A stretch of DNA of 27,862 nt from an uncultured Bacteroidota bacterium (GCA_946479615.1 CAMLGR010000048.1:1-27862), one strand, 5' to 3'; counted from the stretch's first letter, positions 1 to 7,260 are shown. Notes: generated by a model not told the origin, from the sequence alone. Program-made: numbers and translations.

Positions 1-56
1 AGCAAGGCAATCTCTACGCCCTGCGGAGCCGCATTAATAATGAGTTCTTTGTTCAT
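1..56 (-). CDS. rng: Ribonuclease G/E family protein, N-terminal fragment
   Basis: Only the first 18 codons are inside the window; the gene runs off the left edge. The visible N-terminus, MNKELIINAAPQGVEIALL, matches the usual start of Bacteroidota Rne/Rng proteins (MNKELII followed by a short stretch leading to an A-L-L segment). The family are endoribonucleases that cut single-stranded RNA and process 16S rRNA. It is the last visible gene of a minus-strand run (HU, TPR protein, COX24-domain protein, then this). The 231-nt spacer upstream holds a fold-back repeat and no clear TAnnTTTG box, so its promoter is unresolved. The call rests on about 18 residues plus position. Confidence 0.7.
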   Translation of the reverse strand, partial: MNKELIINAAPQGVEIAL

Positions 57-208
57 TACAGCTTACATAATATGAATCACCTAAGTGCTGTAAAAACCGG
101 TCGCCGGTAATACGTACATGAATGCGGGGTAAGAGAGTTGCAGATATGAGGCGGGGTGCAAACCAGTACGACAAGCAACCAGTCAACTGAAAAGGTCCAG
201 GTAAATAA

Positions 209-290
209 AAATTCAAGGGTTCAAGGATTTAACGTTTAATGCTGTATTATGTAAGCATTAAACGTTAAACCCTTGAACTTTTAAACCTTA
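209..290. repeat. Fold-back repeat with TTRAAC-NN units
   Basis: The core arms 219-241 and 256-278 are 23 nt each and complementary with one mismatch, around a 14-nt loop. Reading the right arm, units TTAAAC, TTAAAC, TTGAAC and TTAAAC follow each other with periods of 7, 8 and 8 nt, and the left arm mirrors this phase. The right end runs into the stop codon of the small gene at 288-383. It could act as a 3' hairpin for that gene, but no uridine tract follows it. Confidence 0.75.
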
Positions 291-383
291 TTTATTCCTC
301 TTCTTATGTCGGTTCTTTCTCAGTCTTTTTTTACGCTTGTGCGTCGCAATTTTATGACGCTTTCTTTTCTTACCACAAGGCAT
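288..383 (-). CDS. AURKAIP1/COX24 domain-containing small basic protein (31 aa)
   Basis: This very short ORF encodes an extremely basic peptide that begins MPCGKKRKRHKIATHKRKKR and ends with an Arg/Lys/His-rich tail. The G-K-K-R-K-R-H-K-x-x-x-H-K-R-K-K-R pattern is that of the Bacteroidota AURKAIP1/COX24-domain proteins. Their mitochondrial relative is the small-subunit ribosomal protein mS38, so a ribosome-bound role is likely by analogy. More than half the residues are Lys or Arg, as in tiny rRNA-embedded proteins. It lies 66 nt downstream of the TPR gene on the same strand and is probably co-transcribed with it; no promoter box is visible between them. It is short enough to be missed by length-filtered gene callers. 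Family recognition is strong; the ribosomal role is inference. Confidence 0.85.
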   Translation of the reverse strand: MPCGKKRKRHKIATHKRKKRLRKNRHKKRNK

Positions 384-449
384 ACTCAAGTAATTTTTTA
401 ATCTTGTTTATTAATAATAAGTTTCTACTATTTTACGAGCCGGTGAAGG

Positions 450-1307
450 CTACTTCGTAAGGTCGTTGATCCTTTTTTCTATTTCTGTCCGTACATCAGC
501 CCGTTTGATATACAACAGGCTTTTCCGGTACCATTCTGTCGCTGTCTTTTTATCGCCTGTTCTTTCATACACATCAGCGAGTAACAGTATCGCTTCCACA
601 TTCGACGGATCCATCCGGCTGATCGACTGCAAACGACTGATGGCTTTATCTACCTGTCCTGAGACCAGCGATCCTTTTACCAGTGTCATCTGGGCGTACA
701 GGTTTGTGCTGTCTTTTTCAACTACTTCCCTGATCTTAAGGATGCCTTCCATCGGGTTGGCCGAGATATTTCCAAACAGGTAGCAGGATCCCAGTCCTAC
801 TTTAGAAGAATCATTATCGGGGTTGATCTTCAGCGCCCTTTCAAATAAATCCTTTGCCTGTACCGCTTTCCATTTACTAAGCCCTGCATTTTCACCACCA
901 TCATCTTCCAGGCTTCTCAATAATAAATGGGCAGCAAAGGTGAGGCTTTTTTCCGAATTTTCCAATCTTGCTGATTCTGCCTGGTACCAGGCATAGGGAG
1001 CGAAAAATCCAAGGGAATCGCCCCAGAAATGCGCCAGCTGGTGATATACTTCCAGTTGCTGGCTTTTAACAGCTCCGCGGGAAATGGAATTTTCCAGGGA
1101 AGTAACATGGCTTATCTGCCCGGGAGACAGCTGCCGTTTGGCTATCAATAATATAGTATCGGTGGTTAATTCACCGGGCATGGCTTCGGCCGTCATCGCG
1201 GCCCCGGGCTCCACTGTCTTTTTGGGAGGAGTTGTGCGAGCGAATATAAAAATGACTGCTACAAGAAGCACACCTGCTCCTAAGGTCATCCACTGCGGTT
1301 TCTTCAC
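450..1307 (-). CDS. Membrane-anchored tetratricopeptide repeat protein
   Basis: The 285-aa protein starts with a short cytoplasmic MKKPQ followed by one hydrophobic segment (about residues 7-23), then a Pro/Lys linker, so it looks like a type II anchor with the rest outside the membrane. The C-terminal half has TPR-like helical pairs: AKDLFERALKINPDN near residue 152, a pair around 195-225, and a clear one near 232-265 (LLADVYERTGDKKTATEWY). TPRs bind protein partners; no enzyme motif is visible. It lies between the HU gene (92 nt upstream) and the COX24-domain gene (66 nt downstream), all on the minus strand. An exact TAnnTTTG box at 1327-1334 gives it its own promoter and a leader of about 15 nt. 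The specific function is unknown. Confidence 0.8.
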   Translation of the reverse strand: MKKPQWMTLGAGVLLVAVIFIFARTTPPKKTVEPGAAMTAEAMPGELTTDTILLIAKRQLSPGQISHVTSLENSISRGAVKSQQLEVYHQLAHFWGDSLGFFAPYAWYQAESARLENSEKSLTFAAHLLLRSLEDDGGENAGLSKWKAVQAKDLFERALKINPDNDSSKVGLGSCYLFGNISANPMEGILKIREVVEKDSTNLYAQMTLVKGSLVSGQVDKAISRLQSISRMDPSNVEAILLLADVYERTGDKKTATEWYRKSLLYIKRADVRTEIEKRINDLTK

Positions 1308-1326
1308 TACTTAATAATTTGGAAAG

Positions 1327-1334
1327 CAAAGTTA
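1327..1334 (-). promoter_or_regulatory. Bacteroidota -7 box (TAACTTTG) for the TPR gene
   Basis: On the minus strand the octamer is an exact match to TAnnTTTG. Transcription would start about 5 nt downstream, near 1322, leaving about 15 nt before the ATG at 1307. No TTG is seen at the -33 position, so this rests on the -7 box alone. Confidence 0.5.
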
Positions 1335-1399
1335 CCGCTGTCGTAGTTATGAATGTTAATTAAATTGCCTGTAAATAAAAAGGAAGTCATTGCTGAAGC

Positions 1400-1717
1400 T
1401 TATGCGTCTTCACCCGGACCATCGTCAGGTTTTACTTCTTTCAGCTTCTTTACCTCTGCTACGAATTCTTTTGCAGGTTTGAATGCAGGAATATAATGTT
1501 CAGGAATATGAACGGCGATGTTCTTCTTGATATTACGACCGATCTTGGCCGCGCGCTTCTTTGTTATAAAACTTCCGAACCCGCGGATATAAATATTTTC
1601 ACCAGCAGATAAGGTATCCTTTACTTCTTTGAACATAGTTTCAAGAGTAACAAGGACATCCACCTTGGGAATACCTGTCTTCTCAGATATCTGGTTTACA
1701 AGATCAGCTTTTCTCAT
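1400..1717 (-). CDS. HU/IHF-family DNA-binding protein
   Basis: The 105-aa protein is a standard HU/IHF fold: N-terminal helices (MRKADLVNQISEKTGIPK), the beta-arm entry GENIYIRGFGSF, then KKRAAKIGRNIKK and a Pro-containing arm tip near residues 70-78, ending with AFKPAKEFVAEVKK. These proteins bind and bend DNA without strong sequence specificity and compact the nucleoid. It is about 15 residues longer than a minimal HU because of an acidic tail (KPDDGPGEDA). It is transcribed divergently from mutY, 50 nt from the longest possible mutY ORF. An exact TAnnTTTG box lies upstream at 1759-1766. Family assignment is firm; which paralogue (HU or IHF-like subunit) cannot be decided here. Confidence 0.95.
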   Translation of the reverse strand: MRKADLVNQISEKTGIPKVDVLVTLETMFKEVKDTLSAGENIYIRGFGSFITKKRAAKIGRNIKKNIAVHIPEHYIPAFKPAKEFVAEVKKLKEVKPDDGPGEDA

Positions 1718-1758
1718 TGTCGTGGAGGTTTAAAGTGGTTTAGAATGCCAATTTATAA

Positions 1759-1766
1759 CAAAATTA
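1759..1766 (-). promoter_or_regulatory. Bacteroidota -7 box (TAATTTTG) for the HU gene
   Basis: The octamer is an exact TAnnTTTG match on the minus strand, with a TTG about 21 nt further upstream as a possible -33 element. The predicted start near 1754 gives a leader of about 37 nt before the ATG at 1717. An adjacent, imperfect box facing the other way (TATGATTG, 1767-1774) could serve mutY. Confidence 0.6.
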
Positions 1767-1860
1767 TATGATTGTCAATAGGATAGCCAAAAAAAATTGT
1801 CATATATGGGGTTCCGGATTAAAGAAAAAGCCAGATATTGGCCCCGATATACTCGTAAAT

Positions 1861-2955
1861 ATGAGAAAAAACGGTCCTGGCGAGATGGAAAAACGGTTTT
1901 CAGAACGGCTTTTAAACTGGAATAAAGAGAAAAACGACCGCAAAATGCCCTGGAAGGGCGAAAAGGACCCTTATAAGATCTGGCTGAGCGAAATTATCCT
2001 CCAGCAAACCCGGGTTGAACAGGGCCTTAAGTATTACGACAATTTTATCAACACTTTTCCTTCCATCCGGCAACTGGCCAAGGCCCCGGATGATAAAGTA
2101 TTCAAACTTTGGGAAGGATTGGGTTATTATTCCCGTTGCCGCAATCTGCTGGTCACAGCCCGTTACATCGCCACCGAAAAAAAAGGAAAATTTCCCGACA
2201 CTTATGAAGAGATCAATTCTTTAAGAGGCATCGGACCTTATACAGCTGCCGCCATTTCTTCTTTTGCATTCAATCTTCCGCATGCAGTAGTAGATGGAAA
2301 TGTATTTCGCGTACTGGCCAGGATCTTTGGTATCGATAAACCAATCGATTCAACAGAAGGAAAAAAATATTTTACCCAACTGGCAAATGAGTTGCTGGAT
2401 AAAAAGCAACCCGGTTTATATAACCAGGCCATCATGGATTTTGGTGCGGTGATCTGTAAACCGATGAGCCCGCTTTGTTCTTCCTGTCCTTTTCAAAAAA
2501 CCTGTTATGCTTTTCAGCATGATAAAATAAACGAGTTGCCGGTAAAGGAGAAAAAGATAAAGACCCGTAACCGGTGGTTTTATTATTTCGTTATTCAATA
2601 CAAGGATCAGGCGGTCATCCGGCAACGAATGGCAAAGGATATCTGGCAACAATTATTTGAATTTCCCATGATAGAATCGGAAGAGGAAAAAGATATAAAA
2701 AAAATCGTTGCACAGGCAGAAAAAACAGGATTGCTAAAGAAAGGAGGTTATGAAGTGATAAGTTTCTCACCAGTGTACAAGCAACAATTATCTCATCAAT
2801 TTATAGCAGCAAGGTTTATAACGATACATTTAAAAGCCAAACCGGCAGTTGAAGAAGGTATGTATTGGAAAAAAATAAAGAACCTGACTGATCATGCATT
2901 TCCCCAGGTCATTAATCAATATTTGAAAGGAAGTAAGGAGCAGAGTTTGTTTTAA
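1861..2955 (+). CDS. mutY: A/G-specific adenine glycosylase MutY
   Basis: MutY removes adenine mispaired with 8-oxoguanine in base-excision repair. From the ATG at 1861 the product is 364 aa. The catalytic Glu sits in SEIILQQTRV (about residue 44), the helix-hairpin-helix is LRGIGPYTAAA (about 121-131), and the catalytic Asp is in PHAVVDGNVFRV (about 145). The iron-sulfur cluster Cys follow the C-x6-C-x2-C-x5-C spacing (about 199-215). A C-terminal NUDIX-like 8-oxoG recognition region starts near 240. The reading frame stays open to 1768, but that stretch does not look like MutY. ATG 1885 (MEKRFSERLLNW) aligns directly with the family N-terminus and is an equally good start. It leads the mutY-ssb-gldE-gldD cluster typical of Bacteroidota. 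Confidence 0.95.
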   Translation: MRKNGPGEMEKRFSERLLNWNKEKNDRKMPWKGEKDPYKIWLSEIILQQTRVEQGLKYYDNFINTFPSIRQLAKAPDDKVFKLWEGLGYYSRCRNLLVTARYIATEKKGKFPDTYEEINSLRGIGPYTAAAISSFAFNLPHAVVDGNVFRVLARIFGIDKPIDSTEGKKYFTQLANELLDKKQPGLYNQAIMDFGAVICKPMSPLCSSCPFQKTCYAFQHDKINELPVKEKKIKTRNRWFYYFVIQYKDQAVIRQRMAKDIWQQLFEFPMIESEEEKDIKKIVAQAEKTGLLKKGGYEVISFSPVYKQQLSHQFIAARFITIHLKAKPAVEEGMYWKKIKNLTDHAFPQVINQYLKGSKEQSLF

Positions 2956-2965
2956 GTGAATTTTT

Positions 2966-3056
2966 TTCACGCAATGACGCAAAGGAATACACGCGAAGGC
3001 GCAAAGTCTTATTGTATTCTTTTGTGTCTCTTTTTTTGCGTCTTTGCGTGAAAAAC
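2966..3056. repeat. Fold-back repeat with GCAAAG-NN units
   Basis: The left arm begins TTTTTCACGCAATGACGCAA and the right arm near 3034-3056 reads TTTGCGTCTTTGCGTGAAAA, its reverse complement with one mismatch in the outer 18 nt. GCAAAG-like units recur at about 8-nt intervals. It sits immediately 3' of mutY. GCAAAGAC-type repeats are, from memory, frequent in Bacteroidota spacers; here the arms can form a long imperfect hairpin that could end mutY transcripts. Confidence 0.7.
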
Positions 3057-3329
3057 AGCGGAATCACCAAAGGCGATCTCAAATCCCTGTATCTGCGGCA
3101 AGAATTATATCCCAACATTATGGTCAGCCAGGGTTAAAACCATGGTTAATTTCCGACCCTTTGTATCGGAACGGGGATTATAAGCGGAATATTGTCAGCC
3201 CGCTTCCAGCAGGTATTCCGGGCCAGTTAAAATTTTCATAGTACGGGTAAAAAAAATTAATTTTAAGAAGCATTTACCAACTGGAGACGATTTTAAATAA
3301 ACTACGAAAAGAAAAAAAACGAAACGACT
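3057..3329. other. Non-coding spacer upstream of ssb
   Basis: This is the remainder of the 374-nt mutY-ssb gap. I see no convincing gene. A 65-codon open frame crosses it but begins inside the fold-back repeat and shows no recognisable motif. A near-consensus -7 box (TAATTTTA, 3258-3265) and an A-rich stretch just before the ssb ATG may hold the ssb promoter and ribosome-binding region. Confidence 0.5.
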
Positions 3330-3761
3330 ATGAGAGGCGTAAACAGAGTAATGCTCATTGGCAACCTGGGAAAAGACCCCGACGTTCAATTCCTCGAAGG
3401 CAATATTGCCGTTGCTAAATTTCCGTTGGCAACCACGGAAACATTTAAAGACAGATCAGGTAAACTGGTATCGCAAACCGAATGGCATACAGTTGTACTA
3501 TGGCGCGGGTTGGCTGAACTGGCACAGAAATACCTTCACAAAAGCAGCCTTGTTTATATAGAGGGCCGGTTACGTACGCGTAGCTGGGAAGATAAAGATG
3601 GTAATCGCAAGTTTGCTACGGAAGTAGTGGGCGATAACCTGATCATGCTTGACAAACGGATGGATGCCGGTGCTACCCCACCAACTGACGGAGGAGGCAT
3701 TGAAAATATCGGCGGTACTGATTCAACTATCGGCGACCCTTCTGAAAATCTTCCTTTCTGA
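3330..3761 (+). CDS. ssb: Single-stranded DNA-binding protein
   Basis: The 143-aa protein has the complete OB fold: it starts MRGVNRVMLIGNLGKDPDV, followed by AVAKFPLATTE, QTEWHTVVLW, LVYIEGRLRTRSWEDKDG and a final beta strand around residues 95-110. The C-terminus ends DPSENLPF, a mildly acidic version of the DDDLPF tip that recruits replication and repair partners. A Gly/Thr-rich flexible linker joins the two. SSB coats single-stranded DNA during replication, recombination and repair as a tetramer. It lies between mutY and gldE, a conserved order in Bacteroidota. Fold-back repeats occur on both sides, so it may be expressed separately from its neighbours. Confidence 0.95.
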   Translation: MRGVNRVMLIGNLGKDPDVQFLEGNIAVAKFPLATTETFKDRSGKLVSQTEWHTVVLWRGLAELAQKYLHKSSLVYIEGRLRTRSWEDKDGNRKFATEVVGDNLIMLDKRMDAGATPPTDGGGIENIGGTDSTIGDPSENLPF

Positions 3762-3767
3762 TACAAT

Positions 3768-3864
3768 CTATGTGAAACCTATGTTCCTATGTGTCTATGT
3801 GGTAAAAAAGCTGGCTGGCGTAATCTTCACCACATAGGCACATAGGAACATAGGTTTCACATAG
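3768..3864. repeat. CTATGT-NN fold-back repeat, copy 1
   Basis: Arms 3768-3803 and 3829-3864 are 36 nt each and complementary with a single mismatch, around a 25-nt loop. Each arm holds four CTATGT units spaced 11, 8 and 8 nt. The loop ends GGCGTAATCTTC, and copy 2 has the same tail in its loop. It begins 7 nt after the ssb stop codon and ends 28 nt before the gldE -7 box. Confidence 0.9.
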
Positions 3865-3891
3865 CGGATCACTCAACACATTTAAATACTA

Positions 3892-3899
3892 TAACTTTG
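3892..3899 (+). promoter_or_regulatory. Bacteroidota -7 box (TAACTTTG) for gldE
   Basis: The octamer is an exact TAnnTTTG match placed just after fold-back copy 1. The predicted start near 3904 falls at a small CCGGC/GCCGG hairpin (about 3902-3919). No TTG is seen at -33. It suggests that gldE-gldD has its own promoter, independent of ssb. Confidence 0.5.
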
Positions 3900-3924
3900 T
3901 CCCGGCCTGTGAAAGCCGGCCGAT

Positions 3925-5325
3925 TTGAAATCAAAAACAATTGACTTGGAAAGCCATTCGGTTTTTAGTTTTTTAGGGCTCAAACTCTCTTATATTTTCC
4001 TTGCAGCAGATACGCAAAGCATGACCCTGCTTGTACTTTTGCTGGCTGTTTTACTAGTACTCACCTTTGCTATCTCAGGTGCAGAAGTAGCTATCTTTTC
4101 TCTCAGCAGCAAGGATATAAATACCCTGAAGACCCGCCAGCAGCATGCCGCAGCGAAACGTATTATTAATTTCCTGGAAGAACCCAAAGAGGTGTTCGCT
4201 TCCTTACTCATCGCCAGTATTTTTATCAATATATCCATCACTATTCTCACGAATTTCCTGATCAGCCAGTACCTGCCCTATGGATCGGTGACCCTGTTTG
4301 GTAACTCTCCTGCTGGGGAATTATGGAATTATGCTATCGAGGTTTTGTTACGCGTCAGTATCATTGGATTTATATTGGTATTCTTTGGGCAAATACTTCC
4401 GAAAGCATGGGCCACGCAAAATAATATCCGTTTCGCTTATGATTGGGGCGTGGTTGTAGAAGGTGTGCATCTTATACTCCGTCGTATCAGCAAATGGATC
4501 GTTTCACTGGCGAATGGTATTGGAAAAAGATTAGGCGCCGACAGATCGGAAGCGATCAGTATCCGCGAACTGGATGAAGCGATCGATATCAAAACCGATG
4601 AAGAAGCATCACAGGCCGAAAAAAGTATCATGAAAGGTATTGTGAAGTTTGGAAGTATCTCGGTGAAACAGATCATGCGCAGCCGTCTGGAAGTAAATGG
4701 TATCAGCTATGCTGCTTCCTTTTCCGAGCTTATCAAAAAAGTGCAGGAACTGCATTATTCGCGTCTGCCGGTGTATAAAGGCAACCTCGATGAAGTAGCG
4801 GGTATTATTAATACCAAGGACCTGGTATCTTTTTTAAATGAGACAGATGCTTTTGACTGGCATACCATAATGCGCCAGCCTTATTTTGTCCCGGAATCGA
4901 AACTGATATCCGATCTGCTCCGCGATTTTCAATCCAGGCATGTACACTTTGCAGTGGTAGTGGATGAATTCGGTGGTACCAGTGGTATTGTAACCATGGA
5001 AGATATAATGGAAGAAGTGATCGGCGATATCCGTGATGAATTTGATGATGAGGAAAATAATAACCGCAAACTGGATGAACAGAATTATATTTTTGAAGGG
5101 CGGACAATGATCCATGATATGTGCAAAACCATGCACCTGCCTATGGATACCTTTGACCAGGTAAAAGGAGAAAGTGAATCGGTGGGTGGATTGGTGCTGG
5201 AGCTGGCAGGTAAATTTCCTGCTGTCAATGATGTGATCACCAGTGATCGTTTTTCCTTCACCATTCTTGAAGTATATAAGATCCGCGTCCAGATGGTGAA
5301 AGTAACAGTCAATCCTGAATCATAA
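3925..5325 (+). CDS. gldE: Gliding motility-associated protein GldE (CNNM/CorC-type)
   Basis: GldE is an inner-membrane protein that supports GldD in gliding motility and type IX secretion. It resembles CNNM/CorC (HlyC) magnesium/cobalt efflux proteins. The 466-aa product has a CNNM transmembrane domain with segments near residues 33-52, 90-110 and 130-160 and the motif ISGAEVAIFSLS. A CBS pair follows at about 225-350 (SRLPVYKGNLDEVAGIINTK; VVVDEFGGTSGIVTMEDIM), then a CorC_HlyC C-terminal domain. The start is uncertain: TTG 3925 or TTG 3946 (MESHSV...). The first ATG, 4021, would fall at the start of the first membrane helix and leave no leader. It is followed after 7 nt by gldD, so the two are co-transcribed. 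Confidence 0.92.
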   Translation: MKSKTIDLESHSVFSFLGLKLSYIFLAADTQSMTLLVLLLAVLLVLTFAISGAEVAIFSLSSKDINTLKTRQQHAAAKRIINFLEEPKEVFASLLIASIFINISITILTNFLISQYLPYGSVTLFGNSPAGELWNYAIEVLLRVSIIGFILVFFGQILPKAWATQNNIRFAYDWGVVVEGVHLILRRISKWIVSLANGIGKRLGADRSEAISIRELDEAIDIKTDEEASQAEKSIMKGIVKFGSISVKQIMRSRLEVNGISYAASFSELIKKVQELHYSRLPVYKGNLDEVAGIINTKDLVSFLNETDAFDWHTIMRQPYFVPESKLISDLLRDFQSRHVHFAVVVDEFGGTSGIVTMEDIMEEVIGDIRDEFDDEENNNRKLDEQNYIFEGRTMIHDMCKTMHLPMDTFDQVKGESESVGGLVLELAGKFPAVNDVITSDRFSFTILEVYKIRVQMVKVTVNPES

Positions 5326-5332
5326 AGAACCC

Positions 5333-5935
5333 ATGCAATACCTGATGAAGCAACGTCACTTCTTTTTTTTCCTCGCTATAACCTGTTTTCTTTTTTCCTG
5401 TAACAGTAACTATACCTACAAGAAGAAGGGATATTTTAAAATTGAATTCCCGGAAAAAGAATACCAGGTATTCGATCAGCCCGGTTATCCATACAAATTT
5501 GAATACCCCGTTTATGCCCGGGTAGTAAAGGACACTTCTTTTTTTGGACAGGCAACCGAAAATCCCTGGTGGATCAATATCGAGATCCCGCGGTTCGCAG
5601 GACGCATTTACATCAGCTATAAGGAAGTAGGGAAAAATAATTTTGATTCGTTAGTGAATGACGGATATAAGATGGCGTACAAGCAACATACGGATGTATC
5701 CACCGGTATCGATGACAGCGTTATGCTTACTCCCCACGGCGTAGAAGGAATTTATTTTTCCCTGGGAGGAAATACAGCAACAGCCAATCAATTCTTCCTG
5801 ACCGATTCAATCCGTCATTTCTTAAGAGGCGCCCTCTATTTCGATGCAACACCCAACGCAGATTCCTTAGGCATTGTCAATGACTTCCTGAAAAAAGATG
5901 TACAGCATTTGATTAATACACTGGAGTGGAAGTAG
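5333..5935 (+). CDS. gldD: Gliding motility lipoprotein GldD
   Basis: The 200-aa product has a lipoprotein signal: a hydrophobic run (about residues 9-21) ending FLFSC, with the lipid-bearing Cys at about residue 23. The mature part begins NSNYTYKKKGYFKIEFPEKEY and contains the Tyr/Pro-rich pattern (YPYKFEYPVYA; PWWINIEIPRFAGRIYISYK) typical of GldD. GldD is required for gliding and type IX secretion in Bacteroidota; its biochemical role is not known. It is translated 7 nt after gldE stops. An alternative ATG is at 5345 (MKQRHFFFF), which gives a more typical signal peptide length. Its stop codon is followed at once by an inverted repeat. Confidence 0.92.
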   Translation: MQYLMKQRHFFFFLAITCFLFSCNSNYTYKKKGYFKIEFPEKEYQVFDQPGYPYKFEYPVYARVVKDTSFFGQATENPWWINIEIPRFAGRIYISYKEVGKNNFDSLVNDGYKMAYKQHTDVSTGIDDSVMLTPHGVEGIYFSLGGNTATANQFFLTDSIRHFLRGALYFDATPNADSLGIVNDFLKKDVQHLINTLEWK

Positions 5936-5936
5936 A

Positions 5937-5998
5937 TGTTAGGTGTGAAACAACTAAATTATCGAATGATCACACCTAACACTTAACACCCAACACCT
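5937..5998. repeat. GTTAGGTGT fold-back between convergent genes
   Basis: Arms 5937-5948 and 5970-5981 are a perfect 12-bp pair around a 21-nt loop. The right side continues with units CACCTAA, CACTTAA and CACCCAA every 7 nt. The segment GATGTTAGGTGTG also occurs at the outer edge of CTATGT copy 2 (26391). It lies between gldD and the convergent gene at 6001, where a two-way terminator would be expected. Confidence 0.75.
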
Positions 5999-6000
5999 CC

Positions 6001-6405
6001 TCATTCCTTTTCCGGGTTTACCACATCAACTTTCAGTTGCTTTTCATTGGGGACGGCGGGAACATCGATAATTTCTTCCTTGTATTCGCGGAGGGGAGCG
6101 CGGCTGAAGAATTTATAGTTAAGTTTCTTCGGGGTTTTAATTTTCTTTACAACCGTCTTTGTTTTTTCTTTGGCAGGTTCGTTGGTAACGACGGCTTTTT
6201 CCTGTTGCAGTTCTGTTTTTGAAGTGTTCACGATTTCTGCCTGCTGAAGACTTTTTTCTTCATTTTTGACAGGCGGCACCTTGATCTCTTCTTCCTTGTA
6301 TAAAGATTCCAGTTTTTTGCTGCGGCTTACTTTCTTATAATCTACAAAGCCGTAAATAGAAGCGCCCACCATTAAGATGAGACCGATGTAGAGGAATGAT
6401 TTCAT
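6001..6405 (-). CDS. Single-pass membrane protein with charged extracytoplasmic region, unknown function
   Basis: I do not recognise a named family. From the ATG at 6405 the 134-aa product has one hydrophobic N-terminal segment (SFLYIGLILMVGASIYGFV, about residues 3-21). A highly charged, low-complexity Lys/Glu region rich in Val, Thr and Pro follows, with a short aromatic patch near residue 95 (LNYKFFSRAPLREYKEE). The frame is open further upstream to 6516, but that part overlaps the end of the DUF2306 gene and a TTTAAAG repeat and lacks a signal-like start, so I prefer 6405. It may span the envelope as a stalk, but that is only a guess from composition. It is downstream of the DUF2306 gene on the same strand. 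Confidence 0.7.
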   Translation of the reverse strand: MKSFLYIGLILMVGASIYGFVDYKKVSRSKKLESLYKEEEIKVPPVKNEEKSLQQAEIVNTSKTELQQEKAVVTNEPAKEKTKTVVKKIKTPKKLNYKFFSRAPLREYKEEIIDVPAVPNEKQLKVDVVNPEKE

Positions 6406-6413
6406 GGTTATAT

Positions 6414-6444
6414 GTTTTAAAGAGTTTAAAGATTTAAAGGTTTT
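6414..6444. repeat. TTTAAAG tandem units, one arm only
   Basis: TTTAAAG occurs three times (6416, 6425, 6433) with spacings of 9 and 8 nt. No complementary arm is seen nearby, so this is either a lone arm or a remnant. It lies directly upstream of the minus-strand start codon at 6405. Confidence 0.5.
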
Positions 6445-6457
6445 CACAGCGCCGGAC

Positions 6458-7132
6458 TTATCTCGCAAATGATCGCAGGTAGTTCCTGCTTTTTTGATAA
6501 ATGATCCATTCGGCAAACAACATGTTCCCGATCACACTGATCCATAGGGATAGTTCATAATTTTCAAGATGACCCCAATCCAACAGGAAGAAAATGATAT
6601 GGTACACGCGGAATGTGACGGCCGTCATAGCCATGGCGTAACTGCGGATCATCCATATTTTATGCGCCAGTACATTTTTCTTAAGGATGGTAGATAATCC
6701 GTAAAAAGTAGTGACGAACCAATTGGAAGCCATGAACAGGAATAAAGCTCTTTCCCAAAAACTTCCTTTGGCAAAAAAGGACATATAAAGGCCGGTAGGC
6801 GCGCCCAGGAACAGGACCACAAAGACATACATCCTGCCCGACCAGCGGTGAATGGCCGCTGTTTTTTTCAGGATATACCGGGAGAACTGAATAAGTGCGG
6901 TAAGAATACAAATGGCGCCGGCGAAGATGTGAATGTAAAAGCAGGCACTGTAAAAATTGCTTTCAAATAACAGGCTTCTCTCTTCTATAAAGCTGAAATT
7001 TTTACTGAAAGAAAAGTAGGGCAGGGTATTATAAACGAGCAGCAGACTGAAAGCGGTAACAGGCACCCAGAACAACATCCGGGAAAAGACCCTGGCAGAT
7101 CTTTGCAATGTGTACAGCCGTGAATTCAGCAT
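6458..7132 (-). CDS. DUF2306 domain-containing membrane protein
   Basis: The 224-aa product is polytopic, with hydrophobic segments near residues 20-40, 65-85, 100-120, 125-145, 165-185 and 190-210. The pattern of a membrane His in FYIHIFAGAICI, then AIHRWSGRMYV, then AHKIWMIRSYAMAMTAVTFR is that of DUF2306 proteins. Conserved His in adjacent helices suggest haem or quinone binding, but this is not established for the family. It reads divergently from the TPR gene at 7261. The charged hypothetical gene at 6001-6405 lies 52 nt downstream. No exact TAnnTTTG box is visible upstream. Confidence 0.8.
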   Translation of the reverse strand: MLNSRLYTLQRSARVFSRMLFWVPVTAFSLLLVYNTLPYFSFSKNFSFIEERSLLFESNFYSACFYIHIFAGAICILTALIQFSRYILKKTAAIHRWSGRMYVFVVLFLGAPTGLYMSFFAKGSFWERALFLFMASNWFVTTFYGLSTILKKNVLAHKIWMIRSYAMAMTAVTFRVYHIIFFLLDWGHLENYELSLWISVIGNMLFAEWIIYQKSRNYLRSFAR

Positions 7133-7260
7133 ATAGTGGTTTGAACAGTGGGATTCAGCGGACGGGAAAAATTCACACGATATAGCTGTTACAAGTTTGT
7201 TAAAGAGAATTTCAGTGAGCGCTGAATCTTCATTAATTTGGGCTCTTAACTTTTTTTCAG

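Noticed and set aside
1768..1860. N-terminal extension of MutY from the first ATG
   Set aside because: The 31 extra residues are unlike MutY, and the region overlaps the HU promoter area; internal ATGs fit the family better.
3044..3241. A 65-codon plus-strand frame in the mutY-ssb gap
   Set aside because: It starts inside the fold-back repeat, has no motif and no promoter box, and looks like chance.
6406..6516. Longer version of the charged membrane protein
   Set aside because: The extension overlaps the end of the DUF2306 gene and a repeat array, and would bury the signal-like helix behind 37 polar residues.
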